Numbered from the stretch's first letter, positions 25,715-34,808 are shown. The stretch: 64,000 nt of DNA from Rathayibacter sp. VKM Ac-2759 (GCF_009834225.1 NZ_CP047176.1:62001-126000), one strand, 5' to 3'. The notes: generated by a model not told the origin, from the letters alone. Made by a program: numbers and translations.

Positions 25715-26464
25715 CTAGATGTTGAGCTTGTTGAAGATCGGGGCCGGCAGCGCCTTGATGACGGTCATGATGACGCGCCACTTGACCGGGGCGTAGGCGA
25801 CGGCGCGGCCGGAGGCGAGGGCAGCAGCGACGTCCTTCGCGACCGACTCGACGGAGGCGAGCGAGGCGCCGCTCTGCTTCATCGACGCGGTCATCGGCGT
25901 GTCCGTCGGGCCCGGCTTGACGAGCACGACCGACAGGCGCGAGCCGGCGAGGCGGTGCTGCAGACCCTGCGCGAAGCGCTCGACGAGGCCCTTCGCCGAG
26001 CCGTAGACGTAGTTGGTCTTGCGGCCGCGGTCGCCGGCGACCGAGCCGATGACGCCGATGGTGCCGGAGGTCAGCGCGTTCGCGTACGCCTCCATCCACA
26101 GCGCCACCGAGACGCCGGTGACCACGAGCACGTCGCGGGCGACGGCGAGGTCGGCCGACGCCTCCTCCTGGGTGGTCATCGCGCCGTGCGCGATCAGCAC
26201 CGTGTCGGGGGCGCCGCCCTCGAGGGACGACTCGACGACGGAGGAGATCGCGGCGGGGTCGGTCAGGTCGACCGCCGACACCGACAGCGCCGCGGCGGGG
26301 AAGCGCACGCGCAGGTCGGTCGCGAGCTTCTCGAGGCGGGCCTGGTCGCGGCCGACGAGCAGCGCCGAGCGCGCGCCCGTGCCGAGCCAGAGGCGCAGCG
26401 TGTGCTCGGCGATGGCCGAGGTCGCTCCGACGACGACGATCTTCGAAGGGGTTCCAGTGGTCAC
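25715..26464 (-). CDS. dprE2: Decaprenylphospho-2-keto-ribose reductase DprE2
   Basis: 249-residue SDR with the atypical nucleotide loop VVGATSAIAEHTLRLW, catalytic YxxxK in YVYGSAKG and GPTDTPM after it, as in DprE2. With DprE1 it epimerises polyprenylphosphoryl-ribose to polyprenylphosphoryl-arabinose, the donor of arabinose for wall glycans. GTG start one base after the dprE1 stop, with GGGAG inside the end of dprE1. The order gtrA-dprE1-dprE2 is the same as Rv3789-Rv3790-Rv3791 of Mycobacterium tuberculosis. Confidence 0.92.
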   Translation of the reverse strand: MTTGTPSKIVVVGATSAIAEHTLRLWLGTGARSALLVGRDQARLEKLATDLRVRFPAAALSVSAVDLTDPAAISSVVESSLEGGAPDTVLIAHGAMTTQEEASADLAVARDVLVVTGVSVALWMEAYANALTSGTIGVIGSVAGDRGRKTNYVYGSAKGLVERFAQGLQHRLAGSRLSVVLVKPGPTDTPMTASMKQSGASLASVESVAKDVAAALASGRAVAYAPVKWRVIMTVIKALPAPIFNKLNI

Positions 26465-26465
26465 G

Positions 26466-27764
26466 TCAGCTCCCGAGTACTCGGCGCGAGAAACCGGAGG
26501 AGATCCCCGGGTCGCGCTGGAGGGTGAATTCCGCGAGGCGCGGGTATCCGGCCTCGAACATCTCGCGCGACATGCGCGCGTCCTTGGCGGGGTAGAGGCG
26601 CCCGCCGACCGCCGTGACCAGCTCGTCGAGCCGCTCGAACAGCGGCAGCGCGGCCGGCGTGTTCGGGAAGTCGAGCGCGAAGCAGACACCCGGCGCGGGG
26701 AAGCTCAGCATCCCGGGCGACTCGAGCTCGCCGTACGTCTTGAGCACGCCCAGGAACGAGCCGGTGCCCGACGCCGCGATCAGCGCGAGCATCTCGCGCG
26801 TGACCTCGAGCGCCCCCTCCCACGGCACGGTGCTCTGGTACTGGTAGAAGCCGCGCGGGCCGTACATCGTGTTCCAGCCCTCGATCGCGTCGAGCGGGTA
26901 GAAGAACTGCTCGTAGTGCTGCACCGAGCGGCCGGCTCCGGTGGCCTTCAGCCGGTAGTAGGCGCGATTCAGCAGCGGCAGCGTCGCCCGGTTGACGACC
27001 GACAGCGGGAAGGGGAAGGGCACCCGGAGCGAGCCGGCCCGGGAGGAGGGCAGCTCGGGCGCCGCGGTCGAGTCGCCGCGCGAGTAGACGCCGCGGCGGC
27101 CGCCTCCGGTGGTCACGTCGATCCAGGCCACGGTGTGCTCGAACGAGTCCATCGACTCGTGCACGAGGTCGAAGTAGGAGTCGAGGGTCTGGAACGGGAC
27201 GTCCTCGGTCACCAGCCACGGGCCCGGAACGCGCTTCAGCCTGAGCTCGACCTCGACGATCAGGCCGGTGAGCCCGAGGCCGCCGATGGTCGCCTCGAAC
27301 AGCTCGACGTTCTCGGTCGGGGTGCAGCGCGACGACGAGCCGTCGCTCCGGACCAGCGTGAACGACACGACGTGGCGCCCGAGCGTGCCGGCCGAGGCGT
27401 GGTTCTTGCCGTGCACGTCGTTCGCGATCGCGCCGGCGAGCGTGACGTTCTTGGTGCCCGGGGTGACGGGCAGCATCCAGCCGCGGGGCGAGAACACCGC
27501 CTGCACGTCCTTGAGCAGCACGCCCGGCTCCGCCCGCAGCACGCCGGTCTCGTCGTCGAAGGCGAGCAGGCGGTCGAACCCGCTGAAGTCCCAGAGCACG
27601 CCGCCGCCGTTGAGCGCGACGTCGCCGTAGCTGCGGCCGACGCCGTAGGCGATGCCGCCGTCACCGCGCGCGAGCGCGTCCTGCGCCTGCTCGGCGCTCG
27701 TGATCGCGACGACGCGGTGCTGGTCGCGGGAGAGCAGACCCCAGGACGAGACGGCTGCGGTCAT
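26466..27764 (-). CDS. dprE1: Decaprenylphosphoryl-ribose oxidase DprE1
   Basis: 432-residue flavoprotein of the FAD_binding_4/ALO family. FAD-site segments are GVGRSYGDVALNGGG and TPGTKNVTLAGAIANDVHGK; the C-terminal part has GGRLYPAKDAR with the conserved active-site Lys (K394). It oxidises the 2' hydroxyl of polyprenylphosphoryl-ribose. The position of mycobacterial Cys387, where benzothiazinones attach, aligns with A363 (FALDFP against ICVDFP). It overlaps the upstream GtrA gene by four bases (ATGA). The length is slightly short of mycobacterial enzymes (about 460). Confidence 0.93.
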   Translation of the reverse strand: MTAAVSSWGLLSRDQHRVVAITSAEQAQDALARGDGGIAYGVGRSYGDVALNGGGVLWDFSGFDRLLAFDDETGVLRAEPGVLLKDVQAVFSPRGWMLPVTPGTKNVTLAGAIANDVHGKNHASAGTLGRHVVSFTLVRSDGSSSRCTPTENVELFEATIGGLGLTGLIVEVELRLKRVPGPWLVTEDVPFQTLDSYFDLVHESMDSFEHTVAWIDVTTGGGRRGVYSRGDSTAAPELPSSRAGSLRVPFPFPLSVVNRATLPLLNRAYYRLKATGAGRSVQHYEQFFYPLDAIEGWNTMYGPRGFYQYQSTVPWEGALEVTREMLALIAASGTGSFLGVLKTYGELESPGMLSFPAPGVCFALDFPNTPAALPLFERLDELVTAVGGRLYPAKDARMSREMFEAGYPRLAEFTLQRDPGISSGFSRRVLGS

Positions 27765-28171
27765 GCTGGCTCCTCACGCGGGCCCTGGAAGGTCACGTTC
27801 TTGTCGAGGTGGAACTTGGCGATGTAGCCGATGGCGAGTCCGATCACGGCGCCGGTGTAGCGGGCCGCGTCGGTGCCGAAGAGGTAGTCGAAGCCGAACT
27901 CGAAGCCCCAGAAGATCAGGGTGGTCACGCCGCTCATCACGCCGTAGAGGAAGAAGGTCTTCACTCCGTGCGCCGCGTTCATCGTCTCGTGCTTGAAGAT
28001 GTAGCGCTTGTCGAGGACGTACTTGGCGATCACCCCCGTCAGGGTGCCCGCGAGGACGGCGACGATGGTCGCCCACTCGCCCGTCATCACGAGCTCGACG
28101 AGCATCTGGGTGCCCAGATTCACGGCGGTGGCCAGCGCGGCGAAGGCGATGTAGAGCACGGTGGTCCGCAT
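27761..28171 (-). CDS. GtrA-family membrane protein
   Basis: 136 residues with four membrane helices, the GtrA family plan, and the KYVLDKRYIF motif after helix 2. The start is the ATG at 28171, preceded by AGGAGAGGG. GtrA proteins are proposed flippases or chaperones for polyprenyl-linked sugars; in mycobacteria the gene next to dprE1 (Rv3789) is a GtrA protein linked to polyprenyl-phospho-arabinose transport or to AftA. Overlap with dprE1 shows coupling. Confidence 0.92.
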   Translation of the reverse strand: MRTTVLYIAFAALATAVNLGTQMLVELVMTGEWATIVAVLAGTLTGVIAKYVLDKRYIFKHETMNAAHGVKTFFLYGVMSGVTTLIFWGFEFGFDYLFGTDAARYTGAVIGLAIGYIAKFHLDKNVTFQGPREEPA

Positions 28172-28326
28172 GCGCCCTCTCCTGGTGCTGATCGTCGTTC
28201 GTCCGAGTGCCCGCGCCCGAGGAGGTCGCGACCAGTGGAGATTGTAGATTGAGCACCGCTCCCCGCGAGAATCCCATCGGCGCGCACTCAGCGTCCGCCC
28301 CCCCGACACCAGTAGAGGAAGACGCC

Positions 28327-29211
28327 GTGAGTACCGCTCGTGCCCTCGTCGCCGCCATGCGCCCCCGGCAGTGGCTCAAGAACGTCCTGGTCCTCGCTGC
28401 GCCGATCGCGTCCGCCCGGATCCTCGAGCCGGAGGTCCTGGTCGCCGCGATCGTGGCGGCGGTCGCCTTCAGCCTCGCCTCCTCCGGCGGCTACATGCTC
28501 AACGACCTGCTCGACATCGAGTCGGACCGGGCGCACCCCAAGAAGCGCTTCCGCGCGATCGCATCCGGCGCGCTGCCCGTGCGCGTCGCGTGGGTGGCCG
28601 CGTTCGTGCTGATGATCGTGCCTCCGCTGGTCACGTTCCTGGCCGGATTCACGTGGTTCGCCGCGACACTCGCCGCCTACCTGATCATGCAGATCTCGTA
28701 CTGCATCTGGCTCAAGCACGAGCCGGTGATCGACATCCTGATCGTGGCGGGCGGATTCGTGCTGCGCGCGATCTCGGGCGCCGCGGTGGCCGACATCCCG
28801 CTCACGCAGTGGTTCCTGCTCGCGGTGTCGTCGGGCTCACTCTTCATGGTGGCGGGCAAGCGCTACTCCGAGAAGCTGCAGAGCGAGGGCAAGGAGGAGA
28901 GCCACACGCGCACGACGCTCAAGGTCTACACGGCGGGCTACCTGCGCTTCATCTGGTCGGTCGCGGCGTCGCTGACGATGATCTCCTACGCGCTCTGGGC
29001 GGTGTTCCTCAACGGCGACGACTCGCTGTGGTCGATGGCCTCGGTGGTGCCGTTCGGCGCGGCGCTGTTCCTGTACGCGCTCGACATCGAGCGGGGACGC
29101 GCGTCGGCGCCCGAGGAGATCGTGCTCGGCGACAGGAGGCTGCTGATCTGCGGCGCGCTCTGGGCGGCGCTGTTCGTGATCGCGATCCTCACGCGGCAGC
29201 CGATCGTCTGA
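28327..29211 (+). CDS. ubiA: UbiA-type decaprenyl-phosphate phosphoribosyltransferase (DPPR synthase)
   Basis: 294 residues with about nine helices. The prenyl-binding motif is NDLLDIESDRAHPKKRFR (N59, D60, D63, D67), specifically like the DPPR-synthase branch (Rv3806c) rather than quinone UbiA. A second polar segment is YSEKLQSEGKEES. It transfers 5-phosphoribosyl from PRPP to polyprenyl phosphate, the first step of the route finished by DprE1/E2. GTG start with GAGGAAG upstream; divergent from gtrA-dprE1-dprE2 across 155 bases. Confidence 0.92.
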   Translation: MSTARALVAAMRPRQWLKNVLVLAAPIASARILEPEVLVAAIVAAVAFSLASSGGYMLNDLLDIESDRAHPKKRFRAIASGALPVRVAWVAAFVLMIVPPLVTFLAGFTWFAATLAAYLIMQISYCIWLKHEPVIDILIVAGGFVLRAISGAAVADIPLTQWFLLAVSSGSLFMVAGKRYSEKLQSEGKEESHTRTTLKVYTAGYLRFIWSVAASLTMISYALWAVFLNGDDSLWSMASVVPFGAALFLYALDIERGRASAPEEIVLGDRRLLICGALWAALFVIAILTRQPIV

Positions 29212-29415
29212 CGCCCGCGGGGCGGTGGTCGGCGCGCTCGGTGATGCCGTTGGCGCGAATCGACGGCAGGTGCTCGTGGCGTCTGTCAACCGCTGATCCG
29301 ACAGGGCGCGCACTCGGTAGCGTCGTGGGACCTGGAACGCCGTAGGAGGCCCGAAACCTCCTCCCACCGCTGCGCGCTCTCGCGCCGCGGACCCCGACGA
29401 ACGAGTCGAGCCGTC

Positions 29416-29643
29416 ATGCCGCCCCTCAGCGAGGATCCGTCGCGCCCTGTCCTCCGAGCGCTGATCGCCGCCTTCACCGACCCGGGCGCCGTCGACCCCG
29501 GTCTCGCCGCGCAGGTGCTGGCCGACGCCCGCGAGCTGCTGCCGGAGGACGTCGAGTCGCCGCGGATGCCGACGCTGATGGTCCCGCGCTCGGCCGTGCT
29601 CGAGGTCCCGGACGGCTCGCCCGTTCCGCCGGCCGCGCTCTGA
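29416..29643 (+). CDS. Small hypothetical protein, 75 residues
   Basis: Starts MPPLSEDPSRPVLRALIAAF and ends GSPVPPAAL. Third codon positions are almost all G or C, as in genuine genes here, and it is followed by a strong terminator hairpin. There is no signal peptide or membrane segment; it has a helical middle (VDPGLAAQVLADARELLPED) and a Pro-rich end. No family recognised; the ribosome binding site is weak. The upstream gap (29212-29415) holds a small AGGAGG..CCTCCT hairpin near 29344. Confidence 0.55.
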   Translation: MPPLSEDPSRPVLRALIAAFTDPGAVDPGLAAQVLADARELLPEDVESPRMPTLMVPRSAVLEVPDGSPVPPAAL

Positions 29644-29710
29644 TCCGACGCTCGACACAGAAGTCGACGCCCCCTGCGAGCACGGCACAGGGCGCCTGCA
29701 GTGGGCGCCA

Positions 29711-29745
29711 TCGGGGCGGAGTCGTTCGGGTCGACTCCGCCCCGA
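29711..29745. terminator. Bidirectional hairpin terminator
   Basis: TCGGGGCGGAGTCG (29711-29724) pairs perfectly with CGACTCCGCCCCGA (29732-29745) around a seven-base loop. It sits between the convergent ends of the 75-residue gene and the antiporter. Confidence 0.8.
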
Positions 29746-29748
29746 CCC

Positions 29749-31470
29749 TCACGTCGTGGTGCCGCGCCGCAGCCGCAGCCGCGTCTCCTCGAGATCGAGC
29801 ATCGACTGCGCCTGGGCGAGGATGCGCTGCGGGTACGCGCGACGCGAGCGCGCGTCGAGCAGCGCCTCCCGCTCGGCGGTGACGACCGCGAGCCGCAGCG
29901 CGCGGTAGAGGCGGTGCGGAGTGTCGGCGGCGTCGCGCCGAGCGCCGCGGGACCGCTCCCACGCGGCCTCGGAGCGCAGGAACGACGTCTGCCGCACGCG
30001 CTCGAGGACGTCGGGGTCGACCTCGTCGACGCCCTCGACCACCTCGCCGGGAGTCTCGAGGATCGCGAGCCCCTTCTCGGTGATCTCGTCGAGCAGCCCC
30101 GCGAGCGCGCGCTGGTCCTCCGGCACGTCGACCCCGCGGATCCCCGTCGCCCTGATCAGCAGCGGCAGAGTGCTGCCCTGCACCAGCAGGGTCGCGACCG
30201 CCACGGTGAACGCGATCAGCACGAGCTGAGGGCGGTAGGGGATGTCCTCGGGGAGCGACTGGGCGGCGGCGAGCGTCACCACTCCGCGCATCCCCGACCA
30301 GCCGAGCACGAGCCCGCCGCGCCAGCCGATGTCGTTGCGGCTGAAGTGCTTGTAGTCGTTCTTCCTCAGCTCGAAGCGCTCGCGGGCCTTGCGCCGCTTC
30401 TCGCGGGGGAGCCGCACGCCTCCGGTCGACTCGAGCAGCTCCTTCTGCTGCCGCGCGCGGCGCTCGGCGCGCTGCGTCTGCCAGTGCTCGCCGAGCAGCA
30501 CGGGCCCGACCCAGGCGAAGCGCACGACGATCAGCCCGAGGGTGGCGATCAGCCCGATGCCGACGGCGGCCGGGACGGTGAGCGCGGCGCTGTCGGCGTC
30601 CTGGATGAGGCTGCGGATCTCGAGCCCGATCAGCAGGAACACGCCGTTCTCGAGGAGGAACTGCACCGTGCGCCAGTTGATGCGGTCGTTCACCCTCGAC
30701 TGCGCCGTGAAGGCGCGGGAGGAGGCGTGGCCGGTGTGCAGGCCCGCGACGACGACCGCGAGCACCCCCGAGGCGCCGAGGCCCTCGGCCGGGATGAACG
30801 CGACGAACGGCACGATGAACGAGATGACGGTGTTGAGCACCGGATCCTCGAGCCGCGAGCGCACGAAGACGGTCACGATGCTCGCCACGAGGCCGACGAC
30901 GACCGCCATCACCACGGCGTAGAGGAAGTCGCCGACGGCCGCCCACGGAGTGGCCAGCGTGCCGGCGGCCGCGGCGAGGGCCGAGCGGAGGAGGACCAGC
31001 GCCGTCGCGTCGTTGATCAGCCCCTCGCCCTCGAGCAGCGTGAGCAGGCGCGGCGGGAGGCCGAGCCGACGGCCGACCGAGGTGGCGGCCACCGCATCCG
31101 GGGGGCTGATGATCGCGCCGACGGCGATCGCGAGGGGGAGGCCGAGCTCGGGGAGGAGGGCGAAGAGGAGGACGCCGACTCCGGCCGCCGAGATCACGAC
31201 GAGGATCACCGAGAGCCCGGTGATGGTGGCGAGATTGCGGCGGAAGTCGATGAACGGGACGCTGATCGCCGCCGCGTAGAGCAGCGGGGGCAGCACGCCG
31301 TCGAGCACCCACTCGTGCGGGACGACCACCTCGGGCACTCCCGGGAGGAACGAGAGCCCGACGCCCGCGAGGACGAGGACGATGGGCGCCGCGACCCCGA
31401 GGCGCTTGGCGAAGACGGCGACGGCGACGAGGACCGAGACGGCGATGATCGCCGCGATGCCGAGCTCCAT
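29749..31470 (-). CDS. CPA1-family Na+/H+ antiporter (NhaP type)
   Basis: 573 residues. About 12 helices fill residues 1-400, followed by a cytoplasmic tail of about 150 residues. Family motifs are ISPPDAVAATSVGRR and GEGLINDATALVLLR; the acidic residue of the latter region belongs to the ion site. It exchanges Na+ (or K+) for H+ at the cytoplasmic membrane. It appears to be a single gene; its start lies 205 bases from the stop of the next minus-strand gene. Confidence 0.93.
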   Translation of the reverse strand: MELGIAAIIAVSVLVAVAVFAKRLGVAAPIVLVLAGVGLSFLPGVPEVVVPHEWVLDGVLPPLLYAAAISVPFIDFRRNLATITGLSVILVVISAAGVGVLLFALLPELGLPLAIAVGAIISPPDAVAATSVGRRLGLPPRLLTLLEGEGLINDATALVLLRSALAAAAGTLATPWAAVGDFLYAVVMAVVVGLVASIVTVFVRSRLEDPVLNTVISFIVPFVAFIPAEGLGASGVLAVVVAGLHTGHASSRAFTAQSRVNDRINWRTVQFLLENGVFLLIGLEIRSLIQDADSAALTVPAAVGIGLIATLGLIVVRFAWVGPVLLGEHWQTQRAERRARQQKELLESTGGVRLPREKRRKARERFELRKNDYKHFSRNDIGWRGGLVLGWSGMRGVVTLAAAQSLPEDIPYRPQLVLIAFTVAVATLLVQGSTLPLLIRATGIRGVDVPEDQRALAGLLDEITEKGLAILETPGEVVEGVDEVDPDVLERVRQTSFLRSEAAWERSRGARRDAADTPHRLYRALRLAVVTAEREALLDARSRRAYPQRILAQAQSMLDLEETRLRLRRGTTT

Positions 31471-31616
31471 CAGTGCTGCGGGACGTGCGGACGGGGAATG
31501 CGGGGCATGGGCTCGTCTCCGGGGTCGGGCCCCGGGCGCGCGTGAGGGACGGCGTGCTCAGGGGACTCCGACGAGTCTGCGCGCCCCCGCCCCGGCCGGG
31601 CAGGGGGTTGTGCCGT

Positions 31617-31670
31617 GCGCGACATCGGCCGAGACGGGGGGCGTCGCGGTCGTCCCGGCTGATGTCGCGC
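31617..31670. terminator. Hairpin downstream of the PspC gene pair
   Basis: GCGCGACATCGGCC (31617-31630) and GGCTGATGTCGCGC (31657-31670) pair at 13 of 14 positions. It starts 6 bases beyond the stop codon of the 80-residue membrane protein gene on the minus strand. Confidence 0.6.
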
Positions 31671-31675
31671 GGCGA

Positions 31676-31918
31676 CTACCGGCGGTCGAGGACCCGCACG
31701 AGGCCGACGAGCAGCGCGATGCCGCCGAGGACGGCGATCGTCAGTGCGGTCGCGCCGCCCTGGCCGAGGGCGACGGCCCTCTCGACGACGTCGGCGCGGA
31801 GCGAGGGGTCGGAGGCGACGAGCAGCAGGAGGAAGGAGAGGGCGGCGACGACGAGTCCCCAGACGATCGCGCCGGCGCGGATGCGGGGGCGGCGGGGGGT
31901 GGTGGTCTCGGCGGTCAT
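31676..31918 (-). CDS. Small two-helix membrane protein linked to PspC
   Basis: 80 residues with two hydrophobic helices (AGAIVWGLVVAALSFLLLLV and TALTIAVLGGIALLVGLV) separated by a short polar stretch. Start and the stop of the upstream PspC gene share ATGA, so the two are translated together. Function unknown; it probably works with the PspC-domain protein. Confidence 0.82.
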   Translation of the reverse strand: MTAETTTPRRPRIRAGAIVWGLVVAALSFLLLLVASDPSLRADVVERAVALGQGGATALTIAVLGGIALLVGLVRVLDRR

Positions 31919-33537
31919 CGTGCGGCCCCTGTCGGCTCGGTGGTGGTCGTGTCGGTGGTGGTGCCCGTGCCCGGATCTCCCTCGTCCGCCGGACTCGCGC
32001 CCGTCTCGTCGAAGACGCTGATCGATCCGCCGCCCTGCTCGATCCGCACGACGAACGGGACGGCGTCGGGATCGCCGAAGGTCTGCGTCCAGCGCCAGCG
32101 TCCGTCGTCGAAGCGCAGGTCCTGCGGTTCCTCCGACAGGTACTCCTCGCCCGAGACCCGGGTGATCCAGATGCTCGGGTCGGCCGACGACGACTCGACG
32201 CGGACCGCCGTCCCCTCCATCGCCGCGACCTGGATCGATCCCGCGCCCTGCCAGACGTCGAGGACCCCGCCGGCGACGTCGAAGTCGGGCGAGACCGAGA
32301 CCTGCAGGTCGCCGGCCAGGACCGCGTAGTCGCCGGGGGCCGCGTTCGAGAGGCTGAAAGAGCCGACCGTGCCCAGCACCGCGCGGTCGGGAGGCAGCAG
32401 CGCCGCGGTCGCCGCGGTCAGCACCGTGACCAGCGACACCGCCACCAGCAGCACGGCGCGCCGGCGGAGGAGCCCGGCCAGCACGATCGCGAGCGCCAGC
32501 ACCAGCGTGGCGGAGGCGAACCCCGCCACTGTCGCGGTCGACCCGGTCGCCGTCAGCGACACGAGCGATCCGACGAGCGCCGCCGCCCCGAGCGCGAGCA
32601 GTGTGGCGCTGAAGCGCAGACGCGGGTTCTCCGCCCGGCGCAGCCGCTGGCGCTCGAGGCGCGCGGCGGTGACCGCGGCGGCCCGGAGGCGCGCCTCCTC
32701 GGCCCGCTGCCGCGCGGTCTCGCGGGCGGTCGCCGCCTCCTGTGCCCGGAACGCCTCGCGCTCGGCCTTCCACTGCTCCTGGCGCTCGCGCCAGGCCGCG
32801 AGCTCCTCGGGTGCCTGGGGGCGAGCGTCCGTCGGGCGCTCGGGGTACGGGACGCTCTCGGGGCGTCTGTCGGTCGTCGCGGGGACCACCTCCGGAGGCT
32901 CGGTCGGCGCCGTGGAGCGGCCGGAGCGGCGCACGATCCAGAGGACGAGGCCGATGACCGCCGCGACGACGACCGCGGTCCAGAGCGCGCGGCCCGCGGA
33001 GGCGCCCCACGCCGTCGCTCCGGTGTACGCACCGCCGAGCGACCAGAAGCCCTGAGCGACCGGGAGCATCGACGCCAGCACCAGCACGCCGATGCCGGCG
33101 TGCACGCGGTCGACGTCGCCGCGGACGAGGCGCTCGACCGGCAGCGAGTCGTCCTCGTCGGGCAGGAGCAGCCAGGCCGCTGCGTAGAAGAGGAACGCGG
33201 GCCCGCCCAGGACGGCGACGACGACGAAGACACCGCGGACGATCAGCGGGTCGATGCCGAGGCGCTCGGCGATGCCGGAGCAGACGCCGCCGATCCAGCC
33301 GGGCCGGCGCGGGAGGTCGAGAGCGCGCAACCAGAGGAAGAAGCGGTTCTCCTTCGGCGGGGGCGCGCTCTCGGCGGAGGGGCCGGGGGCGGAGGGGCCG
33401 GGGGCCGAGGGGCCGGGGGCCGAGGGGCCGGGGGCCGAGGGGCCGGCCGACGAGGGGTCGGTGGTCGCCGTGCCGGGGCCCGCCTCGCCCGGATCGTCCC
33501 GTCCGCCGGTCGGCGGGGTCGTGCTCGCTGCTGTCAT
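31915..33537 (-). CDS. PspC-domain envelope-stress protein
   Basis: 540 residues. A Pro/Ser/Gly N-terminus with a five-residue tandem repeat (residues 31-60) precedes a PspC domain near 75-135 (GWIGGVCSGIAERLGIDPLI, then FLFYAAAWLLLP). A charged coiled-coil-like stretch follows (WRERQEQWKAEREAFRAQEA), then several helices and a C-terminal extracytoplasmic beta-rich domain resembling toast-rack/DUF4097-type adhesins. It is divergent from a PspC-containing histidine kinase by 104 bases. It is probably part of the signal or effector arm of that system. Confidence 0.88.
   Translation of the reverse strand: MTAASTTPPTGGRDDPGEAGPGTATTDPSSAGPSAPGPSAPGPSAPGPSAPGPSAESAPPPKENRFFLWLRALDLPRRPGWIGGVCSGIAERLGIDPLIVRGVFVVVAVLGGPAFLFYAAAWLLLPDEDDSLPVERLVRGDVDRVHAGIGVLVLASMLPVAQGFWSLGGAYTGATAWGASAGRALWTAVVVAAVIGLVLWIVRRSGRSTAPTEPPEVVPATTDRRPESVPYPERPTDARPQAPEELAAWRERQEQWKAEREAFRAQEAATARETARQRAEEARLRAAAVTAARLERQRLRRAENPRLRFSATLLALGAAALVGSLVSLTATGSTATVAGFASATLVLALAIVLAGLLRRRAVLLVAVSLVTVLTAATAALLPPDRAVLGTVGSFSLSNAAPGDYAVLAGDLQVSVSPDFDVAGGVLDVWQGAGSIQVAAMEGTAVRVESSSADPSIWITRVSGEEYLSEEPQDLRFDDGRWRWTQTFGDPDAVPFVVRIEQGGGSISVFDETGASPADEGDPGTGTTTDTTTTEPTGAAR
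33358..33447 (-). repeat. 15-bp tandem repeats inside the PspC gene
   Basis: About six copies of a 15-base unit (ggggccgggggccga on the plus strand) encode the SAPGP repeat of the PspC protein. Copy number may vary between strains by slippage (inference). Confidence 0.8.
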
Positions 33538-33641
33538 GGCTCGAGTGTCCCGCGGGCCGCGGACGCCGGGCCATCGGGGGAACCCCTGACCGGACCCTGA
33601 CGCGACCCCCGCCCGCCGCGTGCGTCTGTTTGGATGCAGGG

Positions 33642-34808
33642 GTGAGCATCCCCCTCGTCCCGAGCGCCGCGGTCCGTCCGCCGCTGCGCCGACCGCGCCG
33701 CGCGGCGCTCGGGGGCGTGAGCGCGGGGCTGGCCGAGCACCTCGGCAGGAGCACGCGGTCGGTGCGGTTCCTGTTCGTGCTCGCGACCCTGCTCGGCGGG
33801 GGCGGCGCGCTCTTCTACCTGTGGCTGTGGGCGCTCGTGCCGCTCGCCGACTCCCCGGACGCGGGAGTGCGCCGGAGGGTCCCCGTCGCAGCGCTCCTCG
33901 CCGTCGGCGCAGGGGTCGCGGCGATCGCCGTCGTCGCAGCGCTCGGCGCGGGCGACGACGCCGAGGTGACCCGGGCGCTCGCCGCGGTCGCCGCTCTGGC
34001 CGGCGGCGCCGTGGGCTGGAGCCTCGGGCCCGACCGGGCCGACCCGTCGCGATCGGCACGCGCCTCCTCCGCCGTGCGACTCGCCTCCTGTGCGGTGCTC
34101 GTCGTCGCCGGAGCCGCTGTGCTCGCCGCGCGGCCGAGCGCCGTCAACGCCGTGCTCGCCGTCGGCGTGCTGCTGGTGGCCGCCGGAGTGCTCGCCGCGC
34201 CGCGCATCGTGACCCTCTGGACCGAGCTGATGGGCGAGCGCGCGGCGCGCGTGCGCGAGGAGCAGCGCGCCGAGATCGCCGCCCACCTGCACGACTCGGT
34301 GCTGCAGACGCTCGCGCTGATCCAGAACCGCGCGGGCGCCTCGACCGAGGTGGCCCGCATCGCCCGGGCGCAGGAGCGGGAGCTGCGCGACTGGCTGTTC
34401 GAGCGCGACGTGCCGGTCGCCAACGATCTCGCCGCCGAGATCCGCGCCATCGCCGCGGCCATCGAGCTCGACTACCCGGTGCAGCTCGAGGTCGTCGCGG
34501 TCGGGGCCTCCGTGCCGGGCGCCGCGTCGGTGCTCGCGGCGACCCGGGAGGCGATGCTCAACGCCGCGCGCCACGCGGGCGGCGAGGTGTCGGTGTACCT
34601 CGAGTGCACCGCCTCGGGGGTCGACGTCTTCGTCCGCGACCGCGGACCCGGAGTCGACCTCGGCGCGCTGCCCGGCGACCGCCTGGGCATCCGCGAGTCG
34701 ATCATCGGGCGGATGGCGCGCGCCGGCGGGAGCGCGACCGTGCGCCCCGGAGCGGGCGGCACGGGCACCGAGGTGCACCTGCGGCTGCCGGCGGAGGCCG
34801 GGCGATGA
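33642..34808 (+). CDS. PspC-domain sensor histidine kinase
   Basis: About 388 residues from a GTG; a TTG 12 bases earlier is possible. An N-terminal PspC domain (AALGGVSAGLAEHLGRSTRS then FYLWLWALVPLAD) is followed by several membrane helices. Then come a HisKA_3 box AAHLHDSVLQTL (phospho-His about 217) and an HATPase with EAMLNAARHAGG and RDRGPGVDLG. It is a NarL-type sensor, likely responding to envelope stress. It overlaps the response regulator by four bases. Confidence 0.92.
   Translation: MSIPLVPSAAVRPPLRRPRRAALGGVSAGLAEHLGRSTRSVRFLFVLATLLGGGGALFYLWLWALVPLADSPDAGVRRRVPVAALLAVGAGVAAIAVVAALGAGDDAEVTRALAAVAALAGGAVGWSLGPDRADPSRSARASSAVRLASCAVLVVAGAAVLAARPSAVNAVLAVGVLLVAAGVLAAPRIVTLWTELMGERAARVREEQRAEIAAHLHDSVLQTLALIQNRAGASTEVARIARAQERELRDWLFERDVPVANDLAAEIRAIAAAIELDYPVQLEVVAVGASVPGAASVLAATREAMLNAARHAGGEVSVYLECTASGVDVFVRDRGPGVDLGALPGDRLGIRESIIGRMARAGGSATVRPGAGGTGTEVHLRLPAEAGR

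Noticed and set aside
29286..29711. Minus-strand frame opposite the 75-residue gene
   Set aside because: It spans the terminator hairpin and its codon bias is poorer than that of the plus-strand frame.
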